This document shows positions 37,183 to 46,042 of a stretch of DNA of 64,000 bases, in pieces. Origin of the DNA: JBBRHQ01 sp963815645 (GTDB taxonomy: Bacteria > Actinomycetota > Thermoleophilia > Solirubrobacterales > 70-9). The notes under the pieces were generated by a model, which saw nothing but the letters and a program-made list of their open reading frames with translations, was not told the DNA's origin and ran no database searches. The DNA lies in the NCBI GenBank assembly GCA_963815645.1, contig CAWFHL010000001.1, forward strand, positions 1,240,001 to 1,304,000, in the 5' to 3' direction. Within the stretch, counting starts at the first letter, position 1. Every line of letters starts with the position of its first letter. The translations under genes and the position numbers were made by a program.

Positions 37183-38262
37183 TTGGATCCGTTCGACGAG
37201 GAACCCTCAGCGTCACCGACCAGCGAGCAGGCCCTGCCGCGGCGGTCTCGGCGCGAGCGCCGGCCGCGCCGGCCGCGGCGCCAGCAGGTGATGGCAAGAA
37301 GGGGCATCGCGCTCGGCGCGGCCCTGATCCTGGTCATCCTGCTGGTACTCGGCATCCGCGGCTGCCTCGACGCCCGTCATGACCGCGCCCTCACGGACTA
37401 CGCCCGCAACGTCTCCCAGATCGTCGACGAGACCGCCCAGACCAGCAAGCGCTTCTTCGCCCGGCTCGAGGACCCCGGAAGCGCCTCGGTGACCGATTTC
37501 GTCACCGAGACCAACGCCGACCGCAGTGCGATGGACGGCTACCTGACGCGGGTCCAGGACCTCAGTGCCCCGGGTGACATGGGCGGCGCACAGAAGGGCC
37601 TCGAGCTGGTCTACGAGCTGCGGGCGGCGGCCTTCGCCAAGATCGCCGAGAAGATGAGCACCGCCCTCGGCGACGCCGGGCGGGAGCGGGCAATGGCGAG
37701 CATCGCCAACCAGATGCGGACCTTGCTGGCCAGCGACGTGCTCTACTCGCAGGTCGTCGCACCCCAGATGAACGGCGTTCTCGCCGACCAGGGGATCAAA
37801 GGCTCCGACGTCCCGGACAGCGAGTTCATCCCGAACGGCGACACCAAGTGGCTTGACCCGAGCACAATCGACAGCTCCCTCGGCAAGGTGACCGGAGCCT
37901 CGGCCGCCGCCACGCCGGGCCTGCACGGCACCGGCCTGCTCAGCACCAGCATCAACGGGGTTGCCCTCACCGAGGGCACTCCGGCCACCGTGAGCAGCAG
38001 CGGCCCGCCGGCGGTCGACGTACAGGTGCAGAATCAGGGCAACTCCGACGAGAGCGGCGTGACCGTCGGGGTTTCGGTGGACGGGGGCTCTGCGACCACC
38101 AAGGAGATCAGCTCGATCGGCCCGGGCGAGACGCAGACCGTGACCGTCCAGCTGCCCTCGACTCCGAAGGGCCAGGTGACGCTCGACGTCGAGGTCGACG
38201 CCGTCCCGGGTGAGCAGGTCACCGACAACAACAAGGCCTCCTACACGGTCAACTTCAGCTAG
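37183..38262 (+). CDS. Membrane-anchored protein with CARDB-like extracellular domain
   Basis: 359 residues with a TTG start. Residues 1-35 are cytoplasmic and very basic (RRSRRERRPRRPRRQQ), followed by one helix (GIALGAALILVILLVLGIRG). The outside part is alpha-helical (about 60-210, ARNVSQIVDETAQTSKRFFARLEDPGS), then a beta domain from about 250 (VDVQVQNQGNSDESGVTVGVSVDGG...PGEQVTDNNKASYTVNFS) matching the CARDB adhesion/Ig-like pattern. Function unknown; possibly a surface or envelope protein. It starts a plus-strand run ending with the secreted protein at 40831. Confidence 0.65.
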   Translation: MDPFDEEPSASPTSEQALPRRSRRERRPRRPRRQQVMARRGIALGAALILVILLVLGIRGCLDARHDRALTDYARNVSQIVDETAQTSKRFFARLEDPGSASVTDFVTETNADRSAMDGYLTRVQDLSAPGDMGGAQKGLELVYELRAAAFAKIAEKMSTALGDAGRERAMASIANQMRTLLASDVLYSQVVAPQMNGVLADQGIKGSDVPDSEFIPNGDTKWLDPSTIDSSLGKVTGASAAATPGLHGTGLLSTSINGVALTEGTPATVSSSGPPAVDVQVQNQGNSDESGVTVGVSVDGGSATTKEISSIGPGETQTVTVQLPSTPKGQVTLDVEVDAVPGEQVTDNNKASYTVNFS

Positions 38263-38269
38263 CCCCGCG

Positions 38270-38794
38270 GTGGAGGAGCTGACCACAGCGACGGGGTTCG
38301 TCGCCCTCGGCGCAGCGTTTCTGGCACTCCTCGCCCTCGGCGCATGCCTCTGGCTGGCGCGGCGGTTGCGGCGGTTGCGCGAGTCGCAGCGAGTCGTGCT
38401 CGGCGACTCCGGTGAGCGCGACCTGGTGGACCACGGCGCCGAGCTCGAACGCGGCCTCGGCGAGCTGGCCCGGGCGCTCGAGCAGGCGATCGCTCGACTC
38501 GACGCCCGCGACGACGAGCTCGCCGCGTCGCTGCGGGGGGCGGTCAGCCACGTGGGGGTGGTCCGCTACGACGCGATGGGCGAGATGAGCGGGCGACAAT
38601 CGAGCTCCGTCGCCCTGCTCGACTCCTATCGCGACGGCGTCGTCCTCTCCTCGATCCTGCACCGCGAGCAGGCGCGTCTCTACGCCAAGGGGATCGTCGG
38701 CGGCGACTCTGAGCTCGACCTCTCTCCCGAGGAGGAGGAAGCGCTGAGCTCTGCTCTGCGCCCCCGGGGCGAGGAGCCCGAGCCCGGTCGATGA
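38270..38794 (+). CDS. DUF4446 family membrane protein
   Basis: 174 residues from GTG (VEELTTATGFVALGAAFLALLALGACLWLARRLRRLR) with one N-terminal helix. Downstream: AELERGLGELARALEQAIARLDARDDELAASLRGAVSHVGVVRYDAMGEMSGRQSSSVALLDSYRDGVVLSSILHREQARLYAKGI, the DUF4446 hallmark (coiled coil then a small conserved domain). Often found near chromosomal origin genes in Firmicutes and Actinobacteria. Its stop overlaps the pheA start (ATGA). Function unknown. Confidence 0.8.
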   Translation: MEELTTATGFVALGAAFLALLALGACLWLARRLRRLRESQRVVLGDSGERDLVDHGAELERGLGELARALEQAIARLDARDDELAASLRGAVSHVGVVRYDAMGEMSGRQSSSVALLDSYRDGVVLSSILHREQARLYAKGIVGGDSELDLSPEEEEALSSALRPRGEEPEPGR

Positions 38795-39642
38795 AACGGA
38801 TCGCCTACCTGGGCCCGGCGGGGACCTTCACCGAGGACGCGCTGAGCGCCGCGCTCGGCGGCGACCGAGGATTCGAGCCGCTGCGCACCGCGACCGTCCA
38901 CGAGGCGATCTTCGCGGTACAGGACGGTGGCGCCGACCGGGCCCTGGTCCCATTCGAGAACTCGATCGAGGGCTCGGTGCGCCCGACCCTCGACGCCCTC
39001 GCCCTGGATGCGCACGGCGTGACGATCGTCGGTGAGTACGACTACCCGGTCAGCTCCAGCCTGATCTCTCGCCGGCGGCTGCCCGCCGACCAGATCGAGG
39101 TCGTGCTCTCCCATCCGCAGGCGCTTGCCCAATGCGCCCGCTTCCTGCGCGAGGAGCTGCCGGGGGCCGAGGCTCGAGCGGTCGACAGCACGGCCGAGGC
39201 GGTTCGTTTGATCGCCGGCTCGGAGCGGCGCTGGGCGGCGCTGGCGGCAGCCTCGGCCGCCGAGCTCTACGGCTGCGTCGTCCTCCGGGAGGACGTCGCC
39301 GACGAGGAGAACAACGTCACCCGCTTCGTCTGGCTCGCTCCCGCGGGGACCGTCGCCACCGGCAAGGGGGACTGGAAGACCAGCCTGGTCTTCTCGGAGC
39401 TGGGGGAGGACCACCCGGGGGCGCTTGTCGATGCGCTGCTGGAGTTCTCGGGCCGGGCGATCAACCTCACCCGGATCGAGTCGAGGCCGCTGCGCCGGGG
39501 CGGGCTGGGGAGCTACATGTTCTTTCTCGACATCGAGGGGGCGCTCTCGGAGGAGGCGATCACCGAAGCGGTCGAGGGACTGTGCGGCAAGGCGGAGTCA
39601 GTGCGCGTGCTCGGCTCCTATCCCGTGCGTGCCACCCTCTAG
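38791..39642 (+). CDS. pheA: Prephenate dehydratase
   Basis: Converts prephenate to phenylpyruvate in phenylalanine synthesis. 283 residues. The catalytic PDT domain (1-180) shows IAYLGPAGTFTEDAL, ALVPFENSIEGSVRPTLDAL, VLSHPQALAQCARFL, and ENNVTRFVWLA with the conserved Thr-Arg-Phe. The ACT regulatory domain (about 195-275) reads KTSLVFSELGEDHPGALVDALLEFSGRAINLTRIESRPLRRGGLGSYMFFLDIEGAL with the GAL and ESRP motifs that bind phenylalanine. Cytosolic, probably feedback inhibited. It is a monofunctional enzyme without a chorismate-mutase domain. Confidence 0.93.
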   Translation: MKRIAYLGPAGTFTEDALSAALGGDRGFEPLRTATVHEAIFAVQDGGADRALVPFENSIEGSVRPTLDALALDAHGVTIVGEYDYPVSSSLISRRRLPADQIEVVLSHPQALAQCARFLREELPGAEARAVDSTAEAVRLIAGSERRWAALAAASAAELYGCVVLREDVADEENNVTRFVWLAPAGTVATGKGDWKTSLVFSELGEDHPGALVDALLEFSGRAINLTRIESRPLRRGGLGSYMFFLDIEGALSEEAITEAVEGLCGKAESVRVLGSYPVRATL

Positions 39643-39656
39643 AATTCGCCCCCGAA

Positions 39657-40256
39657 ATGGCTAAGCGTCGCGCCTCGGCCGCAGGAGCGAGGGCCGCGAA
39701 GTCAGGTCCCTCGACAGCCGACGCGACCGCGGGGGCAGGGCTCGGGTCCGGCGCGCGGGTGCTCGTCCTCAACGCCACCTACGAGCCGATCAACGTCTGC
39801 ACCGTCCGCCGCGCCGCGGTGCTGGTGCTGAAGGAGAAAGCCGAGGTGCTCGAGCACGGTGAGCGGGCGCTGCGCTCGGAGCGCCTTACCCTCGAGCGGC
39901 CGATCGTGATCCGCCTGATCAGCTTCGTCCGCATCCCCCGTGACGCCCACCGCCGCAAGATCACCCGCAAGGCGGTGCTGGCCCGAGACTCCTGGACCTG
40001 CCAGTACTGCGGCACGCGGAAGCCGGGGCTGACCGTCGACCACGTCATTCCCCGCAGCCGCGGCGGCAAGTCGGTCTGGGAGAACATCGTCGCTTCCTGC
40101 GCATCATGCAACCGACGCAAGGGAAATCGCCTCCCGAGGGAGATCCAGATGCACCCGACCAACCGGCCCTCGGCGCCCGGCCCGACTGTCTTCATCCGGA
40201 TCGCCAGCCCGACGATCCCCCCCGCCTGGCACCAATACCTGCCGGCTGTGGCATGA
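39657..40256 (+). CDS. HNH endonuclease-family protein
   Basis: 199 residues from ATG 39657. After an Ala-rich leader the conserved region reads VLVLNATYEPINVCTVRRAAVLVLKEKAEVLE, then LERPIVIRLISFVRIPRDAHRRKITRKAVLARDSWTCQYCGTRKPGLTVDHVIPRSRGGKSVWENIVASCASCNRRKGNR: an HNH motif (DH...N...) with two CXXC zinc pairs. The C-terminus (FIRIASPTIPPAWHQYLP) is typical of the widespread actinobacterial housekeeping HNH protein. Target is unknown; it is unlikely to be a phage nuclease given its chromosomal context. Overlaps the next start (ATGA). Confidence 0.85.
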   Translation: MAKRRASAAGARAAKSGPSTADATAGAGLGSGARVLVLNATYEPINVCTVRRAAVLVLKEKAEVLEHGERALRSERLTLERPIVIRLISFVRIPRDAHRRKITRKAVLARDSWTCQYCGTRKPGLTVDHVIPRSRGGKSVWENIVASCASCNRRKGNRLPREIQMHPTNRPSAPGPTVFIRIASPTIPPAWHQYLPAVA

Positions 40257-40831
40257 GAATCGCCAGAGGTTCCCTGCTCGCCTTTCTTGCCGGTTTGGCC
40301 TCTCTGGCCTGCCTCACCCTCGCCGCGTCCGCGGACACCTCCAGTTACCCGAAGCCGGCGCATCCGGCGATCCGGGTGCCGAGCACGATCGGCGGTATAC
40401 ACGTCGGCGAGCGGCTGGCCGCGGCGCGAACGGCGTGGGGCCCTGGCCGCGGGCGATGCCGGGTCAGCGACTCCGGCAACACGGCCTGCACCTACGGCAA
40501 CGACCGCGACCAGGGCCGCGGCGTCGCCCTCTTCGCCGCGCAGGGCTCGAGCCCCTCGAGCCGGGTGTACCTGGTGACGATCGCGGTTGGCCTGAGGCTC
40601 GGGGTGACACCGGTCTACAGGGGCCCGCTGATGCGGATCAGGACCAGGCACGGGGTCGGGCTCGGCTCGACCGCCCGGCGGCTGCGACGCGCTTACCCGC
40701 GGCTGAGGAGAAACTCGACGGGCTTCTCGCTGCGGCACAAGAAAGTCGAGATGCAGTTCGACACCTTCAACAGCACCGATGGGCACACCGTGACCACGAT
40801 CGAGGCCTCCCGCCTCGGCAACTTCGGATAA
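40253..40831 (+). CDS. Secreted protein of unknown function
   Basis: 192 residues. Signal peptide MRIARGSLLAFLAGLASLACLTLAASA, then a mature beta-rich region: STIGGIHVGERLAAARTAWGPGRGRC, TACTYGNDRDQG and GVGLGSTARRLRRAYPRL. The two GI-x-VG / GVGLGST segments suggest two related repeats. One Cys pair (GRCRVSDSGNTACTYG) may form a disulfide. The start overlaps the HNH stop (ATGA), and a strong hairpin follows 3 bp after the stop. Confidence 0.6.
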   Translation: MRIARGSLLAFLAGLASLACLTLAASADTSSYPKPAHPAIRVPSTIGGIHVGERLAAARTAWGPGRGRCRVSDSGNTACTYGNDRDQGRGVALFAAQGSSPSSRVYLVTIAVGLRLGVTPVYRGPLMRIRTRHGVGLGSTARRLRRAYPRLRRNSTGFSLRHKKVEMQFDTFNSTDGHTVTTIEASRLGNFG

Positions 40832-40833
40832 GA

Positions 40834-40859
40834 CGAGGGCCGCCCGAAGGCGGCCCTCG
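40834..40859. terminator. Bidirectional hairpin terminator between convergent blocks
   Basis: CGAGGGCCGCC, loop CGAA, then GGCGGCCCTCG: a perfect 11-bp GC-rich stem with a tetraloop, 2 bp after the secreted-protein stop. There is no long T run, but actinobacterial terminators often lack one. It separates the plus-strand pheA run from the minus-strand gyrA run and could serve both. Confidence 0.75.
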
Positions 40860-40968
40860 CAGGTGCGTCGGGAAGCGAGGCGGGGGGTTCACAACCGGTA
40901 GGGACAAGGTCCGGTCCCCCGCTCGCCGGTGCCCGGGTGAAATTCCGCCGGGCGGCACGCACGGCCTC

Positions 40969-41013
40969 CTAGCGGCCCTGCACCTCCAGAGTCCCCGCAA
41001 GCATGTCAATCAA
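40969..41013 (-). CDS. Possible 14-residue leader peptide or small protein
   Basis: TTG at 41013 then MIDMLAGTLEVQGR and TAG at 40969. An alternative ATG at 41004 lies in the same frame. Its main support is the unusually strong ribosome-binding site 10 nt upstream, listed separately. It lies 47 bp after the gyrA stop on the same strand and is followed by GC-rich sequence containing several short inverted repeats before the terminator. No family is recognised. Confidence 0.4.
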   Translation of the reverse strand: MIDMLAGTLEVQGR

Positions 41014-41017
41014 GTTA

Positions 41018-41033
41018 GGACCACCTCCTTTCT
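41018..41033 (-). promoter_or_regulatory. Extended Shine-Dalgarno sequence
   Basis: The minus strand reads AGAAAGGAGGTGGTCC, complementary to 16 nt at the 3' end of 16S rRNA as known for actinobacteria, with one G-U pair. Such a long match is far beyond ordinary ribosome-binding sites in the window, which are 4-6 nt. Confidence 0.75.
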
Positions 41034-41059
41034 CTGGTGATCCGATTCAAGCACACTCC

Positions 41060-43558
41060 TCAGTCGGCGAGGGGCGGCGGCTCGGAGTCCGGGGAGGCGC
41101 CGTTGCCGGAGGACGCCTCGGACTCGACCACCAGGGCCACCGCGCTGACCGAGTCGTCCTCCTTGATGTTCATCACCTTGACCCCCTGGGTGGGACGTCC
41201 CATCTGCGAGATGCCGCTGACCGAGGTCCGCTGCACCATCCCGGTCTGCGAGATGAACAGCAGCTCCTGGTGCTCCCGGACGATCAGCGCGCCGACCAGC
41301 CCGCCCTTCTTCTCGGTCAGCTTCGCCGTCAACACCCCCTTGGTGCCGCGACCCTTGACCGGGTACTCGGAGACCGGGGTGCGCTTGCCGTAGCCGTTGT
41401 CGGTGACCACGAAGAGCTCGGTGTCGTCGCGGGCGACGTCCATCGCCAGCACCCGGTTGCCCTTGGCGGAGACGTTCATCCCCTTGATCCCGCTGGTCGA
41501 GCGCCCCATCGGTCGCACCAGTTTCTCCGGGAAGCGCGAGGCGTGACCGGAATGGGAGACCATGAGGATGTCGTCCTGGCCCGAGGTGAGACGGACCTGG
41601 ACGAGCTCATCGCCGTCGCGGACCTTGATCGCGATTATCCCATCTGCCTTGATCGGCGTGTTGTAGGCCAGGAACTCGGTCTTCTTGATCTGACCCTTGG
41701 CGGTGGCGAAGACGAGGTACTCGTTCTCCTTGAAGTCGCGGGTCGGGATCACCGCCATCACCTTTTCGCCGTCGCGCAGCGGCAGCAGGTTGACCAGGGC
41801 GCTGCCCTTCGCCGTGCGCGAGCCCTCCGGCAGCTCGTAGACCTTCAGCCGGTAGACCTTGCCGCGGTTGGTGAAGAACAGCAGGAAGTCGTGGGTCGAG
41901 CAGATGTGGAGGTGCTGGATGTAGTCGTCCTCCTTCATGTTCATCCCCATCACCCCGATCCCGCCCCGGTGCTGCTGGCGGTAGGTGGCCAACGGCAACC
42001 GCTTCACATAGCCCGACGCAGTCAGGGAGATCACCATCTGCTGCTCGGCGATCATGTCCTCAACGTCGATGTCGCCGCCGAAGTGCTGCAGCTCGGTGCG
42101 CCGCTCATCGCCGTAGGAGCCGGCCAGCTCGATCAGCTCCTCCTTGACCAGGCCGAAGATCCGCGACTCGTCGCCGAGGATCGTCCTCAGCTCGCCGATC
42201 CGCTCGATCAGGTCGGCGTGCTCGGCCCTGACCTTGTCGGACTCGAGCGCGGTGAGCCGCTGTAGGCGCATGTCAAGGATCGCCTGCGCCTGCTCTCGCG
42301 AGAGCTCGAACTCCTCGATCAGCCCCGCCCGGGCAGCGTCAGGATCAGGGGAGGAGCGGATCAGCTTGATCACCGCGTCCAGGTTGTCGAGGGCGACCAT
42401 CAGCCCCTCGAGGATGTGGGCGCGGGCCTCGGCGCGGCGCAGCTCGTACTGGGTGCGGCGGGTGACCACCTCGCGCTGGTGATCGACGTAGTGCCGGATC
42501 AGCTCGTGCAGCCCGAGCGTCCTCGGGACGCCGTCGACCAGGGCGACCATGTTCACCCCGAAACTGGTCTGCATCGAGGTCCGCTTGTAGAGGTTGGTGA
42601 GCACGATGTTGGGGACCGCGCCCCGCTTCAGCTCGATCACGATCCGCATCCCGGAGCGGTCGGACTCGTCGCGCAGGTCGGAGATCCCCTCGAGCTTCTT
42701 CTCGCGCACCAGGTCGGCGATCTTGGTGATCAGGCCGGAGTCGCCGCCCTTCTTGACCATGAACGGCAGCTCGGTGACGATCACCGCCTCCTTGCCTCCC
42801 TTCAGCGGCTCGATGTGGGCGCGGGCGCGGACCTTGAGGCTGCCGCGACCGGTCTCGTAGGCCTGGCGGATGCCGGCGGGATCGAGGATTCCCCCGCCGG
42901 GGAAGTCGGGGGCCTTGACGTACTCCATCAGCCCGGCCAGGTCGATCTCGGGGTCGTCGATGTAGGCGGTTACGGCGTTGATCGTCTCGCGCAGGTTGTG
43001 CGGGGGGATGTTGGTCGCCATTCCGACCGCGATTCCGGAGGCGCCGTTGACCAGCAGGTTCGGGAACCGCGACGGGAGGATCGAGGGCTCCCGCTGCGAC
43101 TCGTCGTAGTTGGGCCCGAAATCGACCGTGTCGGCGTCGATGTCGCGCAGCATCTCGGTCGCCAGGCGGCCGAGGCGGGCCTCGGTGTACCGCATCGCTG
43201 CGGCCGGATCGTCGTCGATCGAGCCGAAGTTCCCCTGGCCGTCGACCAGCGGGTAGCGCAGCGAGAACTCCTGCGCCATCCGCACCAGGGTGTCGTAGAT
43301 CGCCGAGTCGCCGTGGGGGTGGTACTTGCCCATCACCTCGCCGACGATGAAGGCGCATTTGCGGTAGGGACGGGTGGGCTGCAGCCCGAGGTCGTGCATC
43401 GCGTAGAGCACCCGGCGGTGGACCGGCTTCAGCCCGTCGCGGACATCCGGCAGCGCCCGCCCGACGATCACGCTCATCGCGTAATCGATGTAGGAGCTGC
43501 GCATCTCCTTCTCGAGCTCGCGCTCCTCGATCCGGCCAGTCAGGGCTTCCAGTGCCAT
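41060..43558 (-). CDS. gyrA: DNA gyrase subunit A
   Basis: Breakage-reunion subunit of gyrase. 832 residues. Winged-helix domain with SSYIDYAMSVIVGRALPDVRDGLKPVHRR; the quinolone region YHPHGDSAIYDTLVRMAQ keeps the sensitive-type Ser and Asp; catalytic Tyr in AAMRYTEARL. The coiled-coil (about 360-490) and a C-terminal beta-pinwheel with QQHRGGIGVMGM as the GyrA box (a looser form of QRRGGKG) and SGHASRFPEKLVRPMGRSTSGIKGM follow. Acidic tail at the end. Upstream neighbour gyrB is 42 bp away, so they form one operon. Confidence 0.97.
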   Translation of the reverse strand: MALEALTGRIEERELEKEMRSSYIDYAMSVIVGRALPDVRDGLKPVHRRVLYAMHDLGLQPTRPYRKCAFIVGEVMGKYHPHGDSAIYDTLVRMAQEFSLRYPLVDGQGNFGSIDDDPAAAMRYTEARLGRLATEMLRDIDADTVDFGPNYDESQREPSILPSRFPNLLVNGASGIAVGMATNIPPHNLRETINAVTAYIDDPEIDLAGLMEYVKAPDFPGGGILDPAGIRQAYETGRGSLKVRARAHIEPLKGGKEAVIVTELPFMVKKGGDSGLITKIADLVREKKLEGISDLRDESDRSGMRIVIELKRGAVPNIVLTNLYKRTSMQTSFGVNMVALVDGVPRTLGLHELIRHYVDHQREVVTRRTQYELRRAEARAHILEGLMVALDNLDAVIKLIRSSPDPDAARAGLIEEFELSREQAQAILDMRLQRLTALESDKVRAEHADLIERIGELRTILGDESRIFGLVKEELIELAGSYGDERRTELQHFGGDIDVEDMIAEQQMVISLTASGYVKRLPLATYRQQHRGGIGVMGMNMKEDDYIQHLHICSTHDFLLFFTNRGKVYRLKVYELPEGSRTAKGSALVNLLPLRDGEKVMAVIPTRDFKENEYLVFATAKGQIKKTEFLAYNTPIKADGIIAIKVRDGDELVQVRLTSGQDDILMVSHSGHASRFPEKLVRPMGRSTSGIKGMNVSAKGNRVLAMDVARDDTELFVVTDNGYGKRTPVSEYPVKGRGTKGVLTAKLTEKKGGLVGALIVREHQELLFISQTGMVQRTSVSGISQMGRPTQGVKVMNIKEDDSVSAVALVVESEASSGNGASPDSEPPPLAD

Positions 43559-43600
43559 CAGCCGACCTCCGCTCGAGGTCCGCTGATCGCGGCCCGACGC

Positions 43601-46042
43601 CTACACATCGAGGTTCCTGACTTCCTTGGCGTAGGTCTCGATGAACTCACGACGCGGCTCGACCTTATCCCCCATCAGCATCGAGAAGATCTGATCGGCG
43701 GTCGAGGCGTCCTCCAGAGTCACCCTCTGCAGGGTCCTGGTCGCCGGGTCCATGGTCGTCTCGCGCAGCTGGTCGGCGTTCATCTCACCGAGGCCCTTGA
43801 ACCGGGTCAGCTGCGCCCCGTGCTTCGCCAGGTCCATCACGGCCCGGTGCAGATCGACGAAGGAGAGCGCCTCATCCTGGCGGTCCTTCAGCGAGACCCG
43901 GAACGGGGGGCGGCCGACCTGCTTCAGCAGGGTGCCGTGCACATCGGCGAAGCGGCGGTAGTCGTGGTGCTTGAACAGCGCTTCGGGGAGACGGTGGGTG
44001 CGGGCCAGGCCACTCTTGCGGTGGATTGCCTTGACCACCAGCTCGTCCTCCTCGTCGTCGACCAGCTCGGTCTCGAACGGCTCCTCGGGGGGGCTGCTCG
44101 CCGCCAGCAGCTTGCGTGCCCCGGCGATGCTGGCGACGCCCTCGTCGAGCAGCTGGGACTCCTCGAGGAAGCGCACCAGGTCGGAACCGAACTCGGCCTG
44201 CAGTGAGGAGCCCCAGCCCTCGTACTCCTTGGCGCGCCGCACGTAGCTCTGCCAGCGGCTCTGGGTCAGCTTCTTGGAGCCGCCGGTCGCGTCGAGCAGC
44301 TCGAAGTTCTCGAGCCGGTCGCGAAGCAGCAGCTCCTCCAGCTCCGACTCCCGCTCGAGGTAGGTCTCCTGGTTGCCCTGCTTGACCTTGTAGAGGGGCG
44401 GCTTGGCGATATAGACGAAGCCGGCGTCGATCAGCGGCTGCATCTGGCGGTAGAGGAAGGTGAGCACCAGGGTGCGGATGTGGGCGCCGTCCACGTCGGC
44501 GTCGGTGGCCATGACGATCTTGTGGTAGCGGGCATCCTCGAGCGTGAACTCGTCATGCACCCCGGTGCCGATCGCCGTGATCAGGGCCTGAATCTCGGTG
44601 TTCTGCAGGACCTTGTCGATGCGGCTCTTCTCGACGTTGATGATCTTCCCCCGCAGTGGCAGCACGGCCTGGGTGGAGCGGTCCCGGGCCTGCTTGGCGG
44701 AGCCGCCGGCCGAGTCCCCCTCGACCACGAAGATCTCCGCAAGGCTCGGATCCTTGACCGTGCAGTCGGCGAGCTTCCCGGGCAGGGTCGAGTTCTCCAG
44801 CGCCGACTTGCGCCGGGTCAGGTCGCGGGCCTTGCGGGCCGCCTCGCGGGCCCGCGAGGCGTCGACAGCCTTGGTGATCACCCGCTTCGCCTCGCCCGGG
44901 TTCTCCTCGAAGAACTCGCCGAGCTTCCGATTCACCGCCTCCTTGACGACGCCCTCGATCGGCGGGTTGCCGAGCTTGGTCTTCGTCTGCCCCTCGAACT
45001 GGGGATCTTGCAGCTTCACCGAGATCACCGCGGTGAGGCCCTCGCGCACGTCTTCGCCGGCGAGGTTCTCGTCCTTCTCCTTCAACAGCCCCTTGTTTCG
45101 GGCGTAGGCGTTCAGCGTCCTGGTCAGGGCCGATCGGAAACCGGAGAGATGAGTTCCGCCCTCGTGGGTGTTGATGTTGTTGGCGAAGCTGAAGATCGAC
45201 TCCTGATAGGAGGTGTTCCACTGCATCGCCACCTCGACCTGGCCCTCTTCGGCTTCGCTATCGAAGTAGATGACCTTGCGATGCAGCTCGTCCTTGTTCT
45301 CGTTCAGGTGTCGGACGAAGTCCTCGATCCCGCCCTCGTATTGGAAGCTGACCCTGTTGGTCTGCCCGCGCTCGTCGACCAGCTCGATCTTCAGACCTCG
45401 AGTCAGGAAGGCCGTCTCGCGCAGTCGCTCAGCCAAGGTGGCGAAGTCGAACTCGATCTCCTCGAAGATCTCCAGGTCCGGCAGGAAGGTGATCCTGGTA
45501 CCGGTCGCCTTGGTCGCCTCGCCCTTCTTGAAGTCGGCGGCCGGCTTGCCCCGCTCGTACTCCTGGCTCCAAGTGTGTCCATCCCGCGAGATCTCCAGCT
45601 GCAGCCGCTCGGAGAGAGCGTTGACCACCGAGACTCCGACGCCGTGCAGCCCGCCGGAGACCTTGTAGCCGCCGCCATCCCCGAACTTGCCGCCGGCGTG
45701 GAGGGTGGTCAGCACCACCTCGGCCGCCGGGCGCTTCTCCTTCGCGTGCTCGTCCACCGGGATCCCCCGGCCGTTGTCGACGACCGTGCAGCTGTTGTCG
45801 GGATGAAGGACGACCTCGACCGAGTCGCAATGGCCGGCGATCGCCTCGTCGACCGAGTTGTCGACGACCTCGTAGACGAGATGGTGCAGGCCGCGGGGGC
45901 CGGTCGAGCCGATGTACATGCCCGGGCGCTTGCGAACCGCCTCCAGGCCCTCGAGGACCGTGATGTCGGTGGCGTCATAGGAGCCTCCGCCGGCCTTCGG
46001 ACGGGGCTTCCCCTCAGCAGCCTTGCTCTTCTTCTCAGGCAA
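43601..46042 (-). CDS. gyrB: DNA gyrase subunit B (with a large TOPRIM-domain insert)
   Basis: ATPase subunit of gyrase, 813 residues from a TTG start supported by GGAAGGGAACA just upstream. GHKL ATPase: YEVVDNSVDEAIAGHCDSV, DNGRGIPVDEH, GLHGVGVSVVNAL; TOPRIM: VVEGDSAGGSAKQARD, and DADVDGAHIRTLVLTF. Between YIAKPPLYKV and RFKGLGEMN lies about 190 residues, including YLERESELEELLLRDRLENFELLD and PFETELVDDEEDELV, much longer than the short linker of most Gram-positive GyrB and comparable to the Gram-negative insert. Ends EVRNLDV. The upstream in-frame start at 46108 is less likely. Confidence 0.96.
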   Translation of the reverse strand: MPEKKSKAAEGKPRPKAGGGSYDATDITVLEGLEAVRKRPGMYIGSTGPRGLHHLVYEVVDNSVDEAIAGHCDSVEVVLHPDNSCTVVDNGRGIPVDEHAKEKRPAAEVVLTTLHAGGKFGDGGGYKVSGGLHGVGVSVVNALSERLQLEISRDGHTWSQEYERGKPAADFKKGEATKATGTRITFLPDLEIFEEIEFDFATLAERLRETAFLTRGLKIELVDERGQTNRVSFQYEGGIEDFVRHLNENKDELHRKVIYFDSEAEEGQVEVAMQWNTSYQESIFSFANNINTHEGGTHLSGFRSALTRTLNAYARNKGLLKEKDENLAGEDVREGLTAVISVKLQDPQFEGQTKTKLGNPPIEGVVKEAVNRKLGEFFEENPGEAKRVITKAVDASRAREAARKARDLTRRKSALENSTLPGKLADCTVKDPSLAEIFVVEGDSAGGSAKQARDRSTQAVLPLRGKIINVEKSRIDKVLQNTEIQALITAIGTGVHDEFTLEDARYHKIVMATDADVDGAHIRTLVLTFLYRQMQPLIDAGFVYIAKPPLYKVKQGNQETYLERESELEELLLRDRLENFELLDATGGSKKLTQSRWQSYVRRAKEYEGWGSSLQAEFGSDLVRFLEESQLLDEGVASIAGARKLLAASSPPEEPFETELVDDEEDELVVKAIHRKSGLARTHRLPEALFKHHDYRRFADVHGTLLKQVGRPPFRVSLKDRQDEALSFVDLHRAVMDLAKHGAQLTRFKGLGEMNADQLRETTMDPATRTLQRVTLEDASTADQIFSMLMGDKVEPRREFIETYAKEVRNLDV

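Noticed and set aside
41018..41033. 16S rRNA 3'-end-like sequence (GGACCACCTCCTTTCT on the plus strand)
   Set aside because: No other rRNA sequence surrounds it; on the minus strand it reads as a long Shine-Dalgarno before a short ORF, a better explanation.
42416..44206. 596-codon plus-strand open frame opposite gyrA/gyrB
   Set aside because: Antisense shadow without known motifs; gyrA and gyrB are unequivocal.
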